Positions 34,701-48,228 of a DNA stretch of 64,000 bases are shown here, one piece after another. The DNA is from Helopsaltes ochotensis. Taxonomy: Eukaryota > Chordata > Aves > Passeriformes > Locustellidae. The stretch spans positions 62,001-126,000 of the forward strand of contig VXBM01000664.1 of assembly GCA_013400155.1 (NCBI GenBank), in the 5' to 3' direction. A program made the translations under genes and the position numbers. Numbering within the stretch: the stretch's first letter is position 1; each line of letters opens with the position of its first letter. The notes beneath the pieces were generated by a model. The model worked only from the letters and a program-made list of their open reading frames with translations, did not search any database and was not told the DNA's origin.

Positions 34701-37700
34701 GTAGTCTTAAATTCCTTTTGGTCTGCCTGGATTTTGTAATATATTAAATTCTGATCCTGACAAGTCAAGTCAGAAATTTGCCAGATATTGCAAATTTGAG
34801 TATTGATCTCACCTAATTAATTTGGATTCTTAAGATGCTATAAATTAACTTAACTATTAAGTATCTCATTTTTTTAATGTAATTTTTTTTTAATGCAAAA
34901 GCATTTTAAGTGTCTGATTGTGTTTCGGCATGGTAAATACCGGGTTACACATGTGCTGTCTGCACTGGCTACTTTGAACATTGCATGTTTTGTCCTTTTA
35001 ATATTTAAAACTATCCTGTCATATTGGCTGCAATATGAAGGAGGTTTACTGCATGAAAGAGTAATAAATGTGGAAGAATTTAAAGTACAAGTATTTGTCT
35101 GAACTTCTAAAATGATGAAAGGCAGTAGGTATTAAATATAAAAGTGCCATGCAGTATGCTTTCAACTGTAATACATCATGAATACAGTCTGCACACAGTT
35201 TGATGGTACACAGACCTGTCACATCTGAATTTTTAAGCTCAACTAGAAATCCTTAATGACTTAATAAAACAGAAAATAGCTAGTGTAGATAACTGATGTG
35301 GCTTGTTCTGATCCACTGCTTTTCTGTACCAGGCTTGATGACCAGTCATCTGCTGGTTAGTCTTGCACTGTGAAAACATAACTAAAAGGTTTTAGTGATT
35401 GATTGAGAAGGACAAAACACGAAGTTGCAATATGAATATGGTTGGAAATGGGGAAATCACTGTTTTAAAATTTATTTTGAGCATGAGTTGCAGTAATGTA
35501 AGGGATAGGAAAAAATCCTGCTGCAACTAGTACTGTTCCAAAAAAGAAAGTGGTTATAGGTGGGAGATGTGTGAGATTTGGTAGATAAACTTTTAAAAGG
35601 TGATTTGCTCGTCAGATTCAGTGAAATCTAATACTTTGTTTTCCTCAACCATCTAATCTGCTTTTACTCTTTAATTGATAAATTATAGCAATTAATTAAG
35701 AAACTTTACAGTAAAATACAGTGATAGTTTATTAGTCATGCAGCTCTCCAGTTAATTCCAGTTCTGCTTCCTCACAAATGATTAGTTCATCTCCTTATGA
35801 GTATGCTTAATTACAAATCCGTACTGGTCACTTTTGTTCTGTCAGAAAAGCTTTTGTATAACTTTGAAAGTAATGACCAAACCATGTTTGTTTCTCAGCT
35901 ATAATTTATCAGGAGAGGGTTGGAACAGGTTCTTACATTACAGTTTTGTATAATTTACAGTATATTCATTTTCATATTACTGAGTTATTGTGGTGCTTCA
36001 TATTTTCAGGATATCTGAATGAACTGTTTATCAAAAATGAAAAAAACTTAAGAAAACGTATGATTTGGTGGTCATGCCTCTCTACCTAGCGCTGTTTCGT
36101 GAAAGATAATGCTTTTTCTTTAACATGCTAGTAAGATCTCACTTGGCATATTGTTCACTTAGGATGATTTGATCCTTATCCCTGGAGTTTTACTCTCATT
36201 ATTGTTCTAGAATTTTAATATTAAACATGAATGTAGTAGAAACATGTAACCATGTACTGTTAAGATGTAATATATAATTATTAGCTGTTAGGATTTTTTT
36301 TTGTCCATTTCCCTGGGACATACATTAGCCTTGTGTGTGCATTCCATATATTTTTCTTCTCTAACTAATCTACACTTAAACCATTATGGATGTATCAAAC
36401 AAAGCTTCAGCTCTTCTTTTGTGATTCTGATAAGTCCAACGAATGTAAATAACTCACTACAACTAAGAAATATTTGCTTTATGTTGTTAAGTTATATCAT
36501 AAATGTCTACAAATTAAAGAACAGGTGAACTAAATCCTTTGAAAGAGATGTATGTTACTCTCTTTTTTTGTATTTACTAGCTCAGAAATATTAGTTTGAA
36601 GTTGAATGCTAAAAATGTTAACAAAAATATTATAAACTGCCAAAAATGCTAAAAAAATGTTAAAAAATAGTGGAGAGAGCTGTCCTGTGTTCACTTCTCC
36701 AGTTTGCTTTCTATGTTTTGAACTTCATTTTGAGACTATATTTAGCTATATGAAAAACTATTTTTAAACTTAATAAAAATATTTTTATTAAGCCTCTTTC
36801 ATGTAGCCTTTTAGGATCAAGCTTTCATTAGAGGAATGATGATTGTAAAGGCTATGTTAAGTTTATGAAAATGCTTGTTTGTAAAATTTAAAGAAGCTAT
36901 TTTAGAATTAATTTTATTTGAACATACCTACTCAAAATGTATTCTGCTTGGTGTTCAATTTTTCCTTTTCAGATTTTTTTAGTTTCTATTTTATTTATTT
37001 ATTTATTTTAATGACATTAATATTACTGTTTACTGAGCTTCCCCATGAGCAAAAAGAACTTGTAGATTATGCAAGTCCTATCTAAAAGTATGATTATTGT
37101 GAAAAACTTGACTTGCTTTTTTTTTTTTCTGTTGCAATACTGGAGATCAATGTTAGTGAATGGCTTCTTTTTGCTCATTGTACTTACTGCTGCCCTGTGT
37201 GAAGTTGGTAAGATGGAAAGTAAAATGTCATAATCCATGTGTTTTTGTACCATTGAGCTCTGACTGGTATTCAAAGTACTGATATGAGCAACAACATCTG
37301 TTCAGCATGGTGTTTTTTCTGATTTTCAGTTTGTATAAAAAATTACCAAAACCATACTATTATACAAACTGTCCCAGAAAAAATTAAAAGTGTAATTAGC
37401 AATCTAGCTACAATACTTGAAGTAAAATCTTTAAAAAAAAGGTACAAATACTCTTATTCCTCCTAATATTTTCTATATGTGTGCATTTAATTACTGAATT
37501 TATGATTTTTTGTTTTATAAGAGGTGTAAATGTGCCAGTGATTTCACATAACACAAAATCATTGTTTTATACAGTCAGATGTATAATTAAATGTAGAAAT
37601 TAATGTAAATCTGTTAAACAGAAACTATTAAGCATTTGGAGGCACAGATTAAGTTAATTTCTAAGTTTATACAGTGTTTTTTGTGGATGAGAAAATCCCC

Positions 37701-40374
37701 TTGCCATGCAGTATTTTGAATGCACTATTGAGTCTCCGTCAGCTGTGAGTTCAACACAGGCGTGCACACGAGGGGGGTGTGGCGTCACTTTCACTGTAAG
37801 CTTTGTACATGTGGCAAATCTTAGAAATAGGGAATTCATAAATTAATGCAAGGACTTGATATTTACTTTCTAATAAATTATTGTAAAGGAAAATTTTGGG
37901 GATAGCTGCAAGTCATCCGGTAGTGCGTGTGTATACAATTTAATAACCAAAAACAAGATTGTGATGAGCATCTATATTTAATTCTAAATTGATGACATGG
38001 TATACCACACTCTTTCTCAGTGAACTATATCTTATTCACTGTAAATTGCGTGTGTAACAGAGAATATATTTTTAAATAAGTGGAAAGAGTATATTTTATG
38101 TAATAAAGAAAACCCTTTGATTTAGAAGTGCAGCTGATTAGTCAGTGTTACTACTGTTCAGTTAATATTAAATGGTATTTTCCTTTTAAAATTGTTCCCA
38201 AATTTTCTGAAAAGTAATAGAAGAGCATAATAAAGTTGATTCTGTTCCTGACATTTGTTTGTGATTAGCCATTATGTGGTTGTTCTTTGAAACTAAAATT
38301 TAATAAATTAAATACTTTAAAATAAAAGTAATAGTAGTTAGCCTGTTATCACAATGCTGTGCCTCTGTAAAACAGTGTCATTGTTGTACTCTGAAATCTT
38401 AGCGGTTGTCTTTTACTGACTGTCAACATACATTGTTGTCACAGACTTTACTTGTGTAAAGATTATTCTTTAATAATATCTTAATTTATATATTAGCTTT
38501 TATGAAGCATTAAAATTACATATATAATATCAAATACCGGTGAAAAGAGTATCGGAATATTTTCTGTCTCCTAAGTTACAAAAAAAGATCTTAAGGGGTT
38601 ATAAGCAAACAGTTTGAGGTTTTGAAGCTTGATAGCTTTGTATTAAAAGTCAGCTGTTTGTGCTGAAGTATATAATGTAAAATTTTCATAGCTGCAAAAC
38701 GTTTACTATGCTCATTAGTTAGCAACATAATTGTTGAGAAGAATAGTTAAGGTATCTTAATGAAAGAAATAGTGTCATAATACCTTGTGTGCTTTCATAT
38801 ATCTTGGAATCATCAGCAGTGGAAGACTGTTATTTGTACCATTTCTCTTTCTTGTTTGTGTAATACGAAATTGTTTTTTTTTTCCTGTGATAGGAGGATA
38901 GAGAATCTTGCTGCTTTTGAATAAAAGTAGCTTTTTTTCAGGTCTTCCTTTCTCTTTTATTCTGTACTGTAGGTAGTATCTCCCTTTAGGTTCACTATTT
39001 TGTGAAGGTTATTTTAAATATGTTTACTTTTGTTTAGAGAAAAGTGACTCAATGTAGGTAAAATGAACTATATTAATACTACAGGTCAGGCTGTACAAAA
39101 TAAAATATATTCTTACATGATTATTTCATATCCTGTTTTTGACTTGGATATTTGTTTGTTTTTTAAAATTTTGTTCAGGACCAGTGTTACACTGCATGAT
39201 CCATGTAGTGCTGTAAGAGAGTAGCTTCATTTGCTCTGTTTGTATCTCAAAAAAACAAAAGCGTATTGTCACCTTGCTGTTCATTGTTTTTATCTCAGTA
39301 TATGGAAAATAATCCAGAGAAAAAGAAAAAAGTACATAAAAGAAAGCACCTCATCACAAGAAAAAGGCTCATTTTTGAAGAGGGACTAATCAAATGACAC
39401 TGATGAAAAGGTCTTTGAATCTTCGTTATCTGATGTAGATGGCTGAGCTCTTGAATTTTGTACTTATGAGTCACATTTTTCAATGTAATTTATCAAACTA
39501 GAATGTGATTAATCTGTCTGTCATTCTGAATTGATATCAGGGAACTTGTCACAGTGTACATAATGATGTATGACTGTCAGCTTTTGATAGTAATATTATA
39601 TTTACCACTAACAAAATCTAAGCATGCATCATGTTGACCTTGGAATGAGCTTATTCTGTTCCCTTGATTTTTGAATACATGTGGCCCTTCATAAAAAGAA
39701 AATGAGCACTTTGCCGGAAAAATAGAGCTCATTTTGTGCTCATTAATTAAGAATGCTCGTTGTTGCACACCAGCTTGTATGCTAAGAGTTTGAAATTTTT
39801 TTATTTTCTTGCTGCCTTTGTGTATGTATCATTTGAAAGACATAAAAGTATCTTAAAGGATCATTTAAATTTTCAAATTCTACCTAACATATCAAAATAG
39901 TATTTTGAAATTTATATCGGGCAGTCATGTGGCTGAGACAAGTTTAATACTGAAGAGAAGTGGTCAATAAATATATTTGACTTAGAAGTTGAAGTGATTT
40001 TTTCTTTTTATGTTGCCAATAAAATCTGGCTAAAATGTTGAATTAGAGGATGGGTCTGTTCTTTCTCTGTGATGAGCTTTTCTAGATACTGTAACACTGA
40101 ATTTTTCCAAATTAAATAAGCTTTTTTTGAATCTTGTGTAAATCAACTAACTCCTTTGTGCATTGATTTCCCCATTGACTCAACATTAGCTAAGAACTAC
40201 CTCATAAACTGTTTGAAGAGCAGGAGTATTCTCAGTCTCCTTTTTAGCCTTGAAAATATGTCTGTTTAGCTGAGAGTCAGAATAGCTGTTAAAGTATATG
40301 CTAAAATGTTTGTTAGTAAGTAACAGTAAGGGGAAAAAAACCCCTGCTTATACAAGTCCTAGAATTGTTTTTCA
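31738..40374 (+). other. FBXL17: Long intron stretch without recognised gene
   Basis: This is 8.6 kb of mostly AT-rich FBXL17 intron. The part around 33640-34000 is GC-richer without a recognised element, and the purine-rich tract 34034-34130 follows it. A 10-C run ends at 34689. ATTT units occur near 36988-37010. No coding or RNA gene is seen. Confidence 0.65.
34034..34130 (+). repeat. Purine-rich tract (about 97 bp)
   Basis: This run is almost entirely A and G, with only scattered pyrimidines. Such tracts can form intramolecular triplexes. The purines are on the FBXL17 sense strand. Confidence 0.75.
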
Positions 40375-40660
40375 TAAAATCGTACAGATTATGAGGTAGA
40401 TCTCCAGAAGTTACGCAGTCCTTTGACCTCCAGAAGTTATGTATTCCAGTCTCGGGGTCAAGGCAGCCTTTTCAGGTGAGTTTTGGGTATTGCAAGGATG
40501 ATGATTACACATCCACTCCAGGCAACCTGCTCCAATGTCTGGCTCCTATCTTGCTGCTGTACTCTTGCTGGGCCAGCCTGTTACTCATTCCACTGAGGCA
40601 GATACTTAGAAAATTCATTCATCTGTTGTGTAGCATTACTTTGTCTCACTGGTGAAGATG
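40375..40660 (-). mobile_element. Probable old CR1 fragment, minus orientation
   Basis: The spaced CR1-like words TACACATCCACTCCAGGCAA, CCTGCTCCAATGTCTGGCTC and an opening ATAAAATCGTACAGATTATG fit a strongly diverged CR1 3' region in reverse. The word CTCCAGAAGTTA appears twice (about 40401 and 40429), suggesting a small internal duplication. Assignment and limits are tentative. Confidence 0.5.
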
Positions 40661-43600
40661 GATAAATTACAGTGGGTCAGTAGTGCTTTGATATATTGAG
40701 TTATGTTCTAAAAATAGGAAATAATTTTGAAAACCAAAGCATGATTTTTATTTCTTCCAGACTTTATATGTAAGGGATAAGAACTTTACATATCAATGAT
40801 TAAATAATTATTAGCAAGAATAAGAAACTAGACTAAGAATTTTACATGCTTTCAGATATTAATCTTTACTTATATGTACCTAATTATATTAAGAAATATT
40901 TAAAGAAATGATTAGGGATAAACAGAGTGGAAGAAAGCACTTGGAAGTTGTAAGAATATTATTGTCCGTTCTGATTGTACTGTAGTCGTAGAATTGTGTC
41001 TGAATAGTTAATCTGGCAGTTTGGGGGAGGGCTGTTTAAGATAAAGGCAAATGGATGTGAACTTTCTTGTGTAATTTTAAGGCTAGTAAGCAAAGGATGT
41101 TGATATTTTCAATGGATCACTAAGATGGGAGAATGTAAACATTTTATAGAATGTTCAGTGATACTGCAGTATATGGGAGAAGTTGTTTGCTAAAAAAATA
41201 TGATCATAAAGAACATGAAACAACTAAACAGATGAGGAACTCTGAAAGCTCTCCCTTCATATAATGGACTGGTAGTTCATTACATTGTTTTCAGTAAATA
41301 AAGGCTTTTATGGGGGCAGTATCTGGTTTCTTTTACATAAATTTATTATGTTGCTAATTTACTGTATTATTTATGGTGGGAGTTATGACACTTCTGACAG
41401 AGGAAATGGCTGATCCTTTTTGCTGTCTTTGTATATGTGCAGGTGCCAGAAGAGGAAGAATAATCTTTTGCAGTAATGGCAAATTCAAGAAACGGACAAC
41501 AAAAACCCCCGCAAAACCAAAAGTGCTAATCTAACAAGTATAATTTACAATGAAGTGAGAAGTACTCTGTAATAAGGAAGCCTTTTAGGAAAGTCTTCAT
41601 AAGTCTCTGAGATGTGGGCAGTGGTAGTTTATCTGTGGACGGATCATGCCATTGATGAAGGGAACAGTACTATTATACAAGCCCTCCTAGCCCTCCTTGC
41701 CTGCTCCCTCCCACTTCCCCCAGTTATTTTTCTGACTGAACCGCTCTTTTCTTCCAAGGTTTTCGTTTGAAATATATGAATGAGTGGAGATAATTTAAGG
41801 AAACCAGATGAATGTTAGAAAGGATGGGTACTGGAAAATTTGTGGTATTTGTGGCTGGCAGTCTGCTCTGTAAGGACATTGACATGAGAAGAAACGATGG
41901 AGGACTCAGGTGCTTTTAAATATACAATTTTTATACGTGAAAAAATAGAAGCCTTAATTGCAGCTTGGTGGAATTGAAAATTAGAATGTGTTTGATTATT
42001 TTACTGTGTTTTTAAGTATCTGACAAAGGAAAAGTTGAAGGCAAATTATGTGAGTAGGTGCTTCTACTGGAGTTTGAGGAAATTGTTAGGCTCACTTCTC
42101 TGGATGGAGAGTATTCGTGATTATAAAATTGTAATGGGAGACAACTATTTTTATGCTGGTGGGATAGGTAGATACAGGAATTCTTAATCTACTCTAATGG
42201 TTGATATTCTGATCTTAAAGGAAGCTACTACATTGTTCATTACTCTTTTATTTTGTATGTAGATAAAACTGTCATTTTGTGAGTAAATCTCAGTAGCTTT
42301 GGTCAACTGAGATTTATTTGATGTTGTTCCCCTGATGCACTTTGACAGGCAGTTAAAAATTATTTTTATCAAGTTTAGCTTATTCTGATTAGGCCAAAGT
42401 CTACAAAGTATGTCTCTTTAAATATACTGTTTTATGTAAGAAAAAAATAGTAAAAAAATCTTTCTAGGAATGAAAAAAAATCAAGATCTTCCTTCCAGGA
42501 ACTGAAGTCCAGTAATTTTGAAAATCTTTTTTATAATGCATCTGATTTTTTTTTAAAGGACAATATCTTGTCTTCAGCTTATGGGCCAAAAAGCTTTGAA
42601 TTATAATACCTAGTTCTCAGATAATTATCTACATTTCTAAAATATTCTATAAATATGTAGTAGTTAATCTTCTTGAAGTGTATCAGTATTAAACAATGAA
42701 AAGCTTCATGAAACCCAGACATTTTCTGATGTCTCAGATTCTCAGGCCTACAAGATTAAATCTTCTTTTGTCTTCTCAAACTATATTCTTCCAACACTTT
42801 GGTGGAGAATAGCTGTAATTAATGTGATCTTTTAAAGAATAATATAAACACATTTCTATTCTAGGGATTCATTTGCCTCTGCTTATGTCTTTTACAACCA
42901 GGGGATTGCATACATGATTCCTGTTCTTGTAAGCATAGCCCTAACTGTAACTGCAACAGAATCATGGCAGGGACTTGGAATCGTGCCTGTGAAAACACTG
43001 GTTGTATGACTGAAATCATATATTTGTTCTTGTAAGTCATCTGCAAAAAGTTCATTAATACATTTATGCTGTAGTACTAAAATTCTGGTGGCCCTAAACT
43101 CATGGTTGCCAAGCAAGATTGAAGGCTGACAGCTTATGGTTCAAATGGTTAGCTGCTGTTTTCAGTAAGATTTGGAGGGTGAAAGAGAAAAGAAAGTACT
43201 ATGTTAAATAAACATTGACAGTGAAAAATCTTAGAATTAAGAAATATTTCCTGAAGAGCATTTCTAATGATGTTTCTAAAATTTTCTGTGTCAATATATC
43301 TCTTTTGTTGTTTTGCTTGAAATAAAGCTGGTTAATTTCTTTGTGTATTGCAAATAGTTATTCTGTGTGTGGCAGAAGCTGTCATGGTAAAATTTGCATT
43401 AAGCAGCACATACGTTTTTAATTAAACATGCTGGATACAGCAAGGAAGTATTTAAAGCAGAGATGAAAGAAAATCTACCACAGTAAACACATGGAGCAGA
43501 TAGGAAAAAATTCTTTAACAAGCTTTGCTTTTTAAAATATTATGTGCATTTACGTTTTTAATCTGTGCTTCAAAAAAATGACAATGTAATTATGTGTAAT

Positions 43601-46217
43601 ATTGAGAGAGAAAACTTCAGTTATCTGTCAGTAATGGTTTGGCAGCATGAATGAAGAATTCTTTCACATTTCACTTTATCATACTCTTGGAAAGATCAGG
43701 CAGACATGGCTATGAAGACATTTAAAATAGTGTAGGGAAGTTGTGCACCTGATAAACCAAGCTGTTATTCTTGTGTGAGGTAAGAGTGGTAGGTGATACT
43801 GGTTATTTTGCTGGTCTACAACATACTTACTCTATGTAGAGTTGGCAATAACAAGGTAGGATTCTTTGCACCATTACAGTGATGCTTGAAATGATGACAT
43901 ACTTCGATTGTGTGATGTGTTTATAAGCAAATCCGTTCTTTAGTGGAAAAGTTGACTGGTCAAAAATTAGGGAAACCTGATTTAACACTGCATGTAAGCT
44001 TTCTTAGCCTTATTGACTATGATAAAGGATGTAAATGAAAAGGTAGTGTTTTCTGCTTTTTTATTTTGGAACTTCATTTTATTAATTCATTTTCATTTAC
44101 AGACATTGCTTATATTAGTGGAAATTTAGACAATATTTTCACTTAGTTTTCAAATTATGACCAGTGGTAGTGTTTTATTATTCACTCCCCTGTTCATATG
44201 CTTTTCTGAATGCAGGATGGGTTTCCTCTAATTTTAAAATATTACTGTTGAACTAAGGAGGAAGTGGGGAGAGGGTCAAGGATCTCTGATCAGGTCTGCT
44301 GATCTCAAGGATCCAGCAATCAGGGTGACCCAGGATTGGGAGCAATCAGGAGAAAATCTTCAGCTTCACTTTTCTAGCAAATTTGAAAAGAAAGGATGAA
44401 AAGTCTGTTGCTGAAGGATGAGGATAAACATTTAAAAATTTCCAGCCTATTCTGTCTTAAGGAGTGTTAAGGTGTTTTTTCTCTTTGTCATTTTAATGAT
44501 TTAGTATTCTAAAGGGAGGATAATGAAAACCAGAACAAGATAAATGTGTCCCAGCTCATTAATATTCAGGAAAGTCTTTTTTTACAGATTATCTTCAATA
44601 AAATAAGGAAATGTTGCCATTGTAAAAGCACCAAGAGCCAACAATTGTATATTATTAATACACTGGGAGTCTGTGGTTCATAAATAGGTCCAGGAAGGAA
44701 TTGAGGGTTTCATTCAGTTTTTATTTCATATTCATGCCAGGAGCATTTTGTGGGATCGAGTGCTTCACAAAGAGGTGATAGTTGCTGTTGTAGAGAAAGA
44801 GAACTGTTTTATTTCTGTGTCAGTTTAGGGGGAAATAGATTAAACCTTGGTCCACTGTTGTAGGAGATTTTAACTGAATGTTTACTAGATGTTTTAAAGT
44901 AGTAATATGATCTAACTTACTACCAGAATGACAAATTGTGTTATTTTGTGACAAAGGTCTATGAATTTTGGGTTTTTTAGGAAAATAATAGTCTAAGACA
45001 ATGGATTGAATGTCCTTATCTTCTTGTGTTCACTTAAGATTAGGATAGTATCAAACAATAGACTATTAAATAAATAATTGAGATAAATCCTATTTGCTGT
45101 GTAAAAATTTCAAAATTTTGAAATACTTTTTTGTCTCAGAACATTTGGAAACTAATGATTTGGTGTGTGTTACTCTATAATTTTCCTGTTCTAGTTTTTG
45201 AGGAAAAAAGCTTTTAATTTTCTAGAGGCAGAAGTACATGTCCCAGAAATAGGGTGTCACAATTTAAGTTATTTTTTCCACTTTCAACAATAGGTGTTAT
45301 GAACAGAACTATACTAAGAAAGAACTGTTTTCTCTTTAGAAAATGTTATAAAGGGAGTTTACTTCAGAGAGTGCATACATAGATACCTTAATTACAGTTC
45401 TTGATTTGTTCTCCCCAGCTGTTTTTGGCAGTGAGGTTCCACATCAGCTTAAATGTATTTGATGTTTGTGATTCCAAAACAATGCCTTAGATAGAAAATT
45501 GTTCTTAAATTCCTACATGTAAGAATGTGAGGGAATGACCCAGTCCAGGAGAAAAACTCAGAATTTTGATAGGGTCTTCCAGAAATGAAGGATATTTCTT
45601 TGTCAAGAGCTACAGCTGAAGATATGATTATGATGGTGGTAAGTTGATGATTATACTTGATGAGATAAAAATGTGTGACAAGTGTTATTGAACTGTGTTT
45701 TGAGTTACCTATAGCAACAGTTATCATGTTCAGTATTAGCACACTTACAGATATTTGCTGTAGTGATTCAAAAGTATGTATTTTCCCTATTAAAGCTTCA
45801 TTTTGCCATAGACATAACTCTTCAAACCCTCTTGTCATCTGTCAAGGTTCTAGTGAACAAATTTTGACACAAATCAGAAAACTGTGACAGTTGAGTGATA
45901 AGCTGTCAGAGGTTCCAAATCAATTGTACCATTTATTGCCTTAACCTCTGTTAAGCAGATAAATATCAGGAAAACCCCTGCAATTAATCATTACAAATAC
46001 TGCTGAAGTTTAAGTAATAAAAGAGTGGAGGATCTAAATTTTTATTTGAGGATTAGAAAAGGCGTTGTGGCAATGCTTTTTGTAGGAATTATCAATGCTA
46101 AATAACATTTCATGTCTTAGAAATGCTGAATATTTTCACATTGTAGTAGAAACATGAGTTGAATTTTAAGGTTTAAAGAAAAGCGTGGAAACTGAAATGT
46201 CAGTAGGCATTTTCATA
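40661..46217 (+). other. FBXL17: Intron stretch without recognised gene
   Basis: This is FBXL17 intron. It contains the left arm of a 91-bp inverted repeat (44682-44772) and a 129-codon open frame on the minus strand at 45449-45838 with no recognised motif. Otherwise it is plain AT-rich sequence. Confidence 0.65.
44682..44772 (+). repeat. 91-bp inverted repeat, left arm
   Basis: It matches the reverse complement of 48138-48228 over 91 bp without gaps, with about 6 mismatches. Homology stops sharply at both ends. Key words are TAGGTCCAGGAAGGAAT and GAGCATTTTGTGGGATC. It belongs to no repeat family I recognise. Confidence 0.85.
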
Positions 46218-47125
46218 CGGAATTACAGAATGGTTGGGATTGGAAGGGACCTCTGGAAAAAATAGTCCGATGCGCTTCCTAAAGCAGGTTCACCTAAATC
46301 AGGATTGCACAGGTTCTCATCCAGGTGGGTTTTCAATATCTCCAGAAACGGGGACTACCTAGCCTCTCTGGGCAGCCTGTTTCAATGCTCTGTCACCCTC
46401 AAAGTAAATAATATTTTCCTCCTATTAATATTGAACTTGCTGTGTTTCCATTTGTGCCTGTTGCCCCTTGATGTTTTCCAGAGCACAAATGAAGAGTCTG
46501 GCCTCATCCTCTTGGTACATGCTGTTAAGATATTCTTTCCTCCATTCCCCTTGTCTTTGTAACCTCTGCTGGACCTTCCTCAGTAGCTGCTTGTCTTTTT
46601 TGAACTGGAGAGCCCAGAACTGGACACAGCGCTCCAAATGTGCCTCACTGAGGCTGAGTAGATGGGCAGGATCCCCTCCCTTGTCCTGCTGGCAGTGCTC
46701 TTCCTAAAGCACCCCAGGTTTCCTTCTTGGCCCCAGGTCACTCATAGTCAGCTTGTTGTCCACTAAGACCCCCAAGTCCTTCTGCTCAGAACTGCTTTCC
46801 AGCAGGTCAGTGCCTCACCTGTACTGTTGTCTGGGATTTTTCCTTCCTTGGTGCAGGAGCTTGTGCCTGCCTTAGCTGAGTTCCACTGGATTCCTCACTG
46901 CCAAACTCTGCCGGCGGGTTTCACTGAACAGCAGCATAGCTCTCTGGGGCATCAGCCACTCCCAGCTTTGCATCATCAGTAGACTTGCTGGGGGTACACT
47001 CAGTCCCTTCATCCATGTTATTGATGACCCAGGGAACATTAGGTACCCGCCTCCAAGGTAACTCTCTTTTTTGCAGCCAGTATTGGACTGAGCTTTGCAT
47101 TTATTGCTGAACAATATTGGTAACA
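46218..47125 (-). mobile_element. CR1 LINE fragment, about 900 bp, minus orientation
   Basis: It begins GGAATTACAGAATGGTTGGG ATTGGAAGGGACC, the reversed CR1 3' end. It continues through CCAGGTGGGTTTTCAATATC, TTGCCCCTTGATG, GAACTGGAGAGCCCAGAACT and the upstream part (TTTGCATCATCAGTAGACTT). This is the longest CR1 piece in the window. No intact reverse-transcriptase frame remains. The far end is approximate because an LTR remnant follows closely. Confidence 0.9.
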
Positions 47126-47164
47126 CACCAGTATTTTAGCTGCTGTTGGAGAAGTGCTTTTGCA

Positions 47165-47572
47165 GAGTCAAGGCTTTCTGTCAAGCCCATCCCTCCCAGA
47201 GATCTGTAGGCTGAGTGTAGGTTAGAGGTTGGGAAGGGACAGAGTTGGGACAGGTGGCAAAACTGACCAAAGGATTTTTCTGTACCACATCCTCAGCGAT
47301 AAAGATGAGCATAATAGGGAGACTGCAGGGAGATTTGTAGTTACAGATTTTGTCTTCCCAAGCAACTTCTACACATACTGTGGCTCTAAGATATTTCTGG
47401 GTGTTGCCTGACAATAAGAGTTACTGAAATGAACTCCTCTTTTGTCTTTGCTTTCATGGTGATTTTTTGACTGTTATTCAGTTGCCTTGACCCACAGGCT
47501 TTTCACCTTATTTTCTCATTCTGTCCTTTTGAGGAGGAGGAGATAGAGTGGCTGCGTGGACATCTGGTAGCA
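47165..47572 (+). mobile_element. Diverged ERV LTR, plus orientation
   Basis: Words in the order of the LTR family seen at 60593-61184 include GAAGGGACAGAGTTGGGACA, AACTGACCAAAGG, TTTTGTCTTCCCAAGC, TTGACCCACAGGCTTTTCAC and AGAGTGGCTGCGTGGACATC. Both ends are degraded and no TSD was found. It sits about 40 bp beyond the CR1, so the CR1 may have inserted near or in its 5' part. Confidence 0.65.
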
Positions 47573-48137
47573 GTGTACTACATCTTTGTAAAATTTCAAA
47601 ATGTACAGTTGCTGAATAGAATACTTACAGGATGCACTGCTGAGGTTGGACTTAAATGCAGAAAATATTCAGTAGATTTTTGAGGAGGAGAAGGTAGCCT
47701 TTGCTTGAGAAATGGTCTAGCATGTTAGGTCAACGTAGACTAGGTGTCCTCTTTTCTTATGTTGATATTCAATCAACCCGTATTTCTTTTTACCTCCCGC
47801 CCCTGCCCCGGGCACCCTTTGCCACCAGCTTACCTACAAATGTTGCTGTAACCTTTCATTTTCACTGTGACTTCTGAGTCTGAGATTGCCTACCTGTAGG
47901 AAGCAACATGTTCAGAATTGCACCTACTGTTCTGCCTTTTAGCGTTGTCCTGTCATTTCTTCTTCACTCTGTTACTAAGGTAACTAAGGATTGCATGAAA
48001 AATAAACGAGATTAATTACGTGGCAGAAGCAAATGTGTTTAATTCTCAGAAAGCCAGTTCATTATTGGTGGACTTGTCAAAGTCACTTTTCTGTGAAGCT
48101 TGAAGACTTTTGATATTTTCTTCTATAAGGAAATACG

Positions 48138-48228
48138 CTTTGTGAAGCATTTGATCCCACAAAATGCTCCTGGAATGAATATGAAATAAAAACTGAATTA
48201 AACCCTTGATTCCTTCCTGGACCTATTT
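48138..48228 (-). repeat. 91-bp inverted repeat, right arm
   Basis: It is the reverse complement of 44682-44772 with about 6 mismatches, 3.37 kb away. The arms could pair in the intronic RNA as a stem of about 90 bp. Confidence 0.85.
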
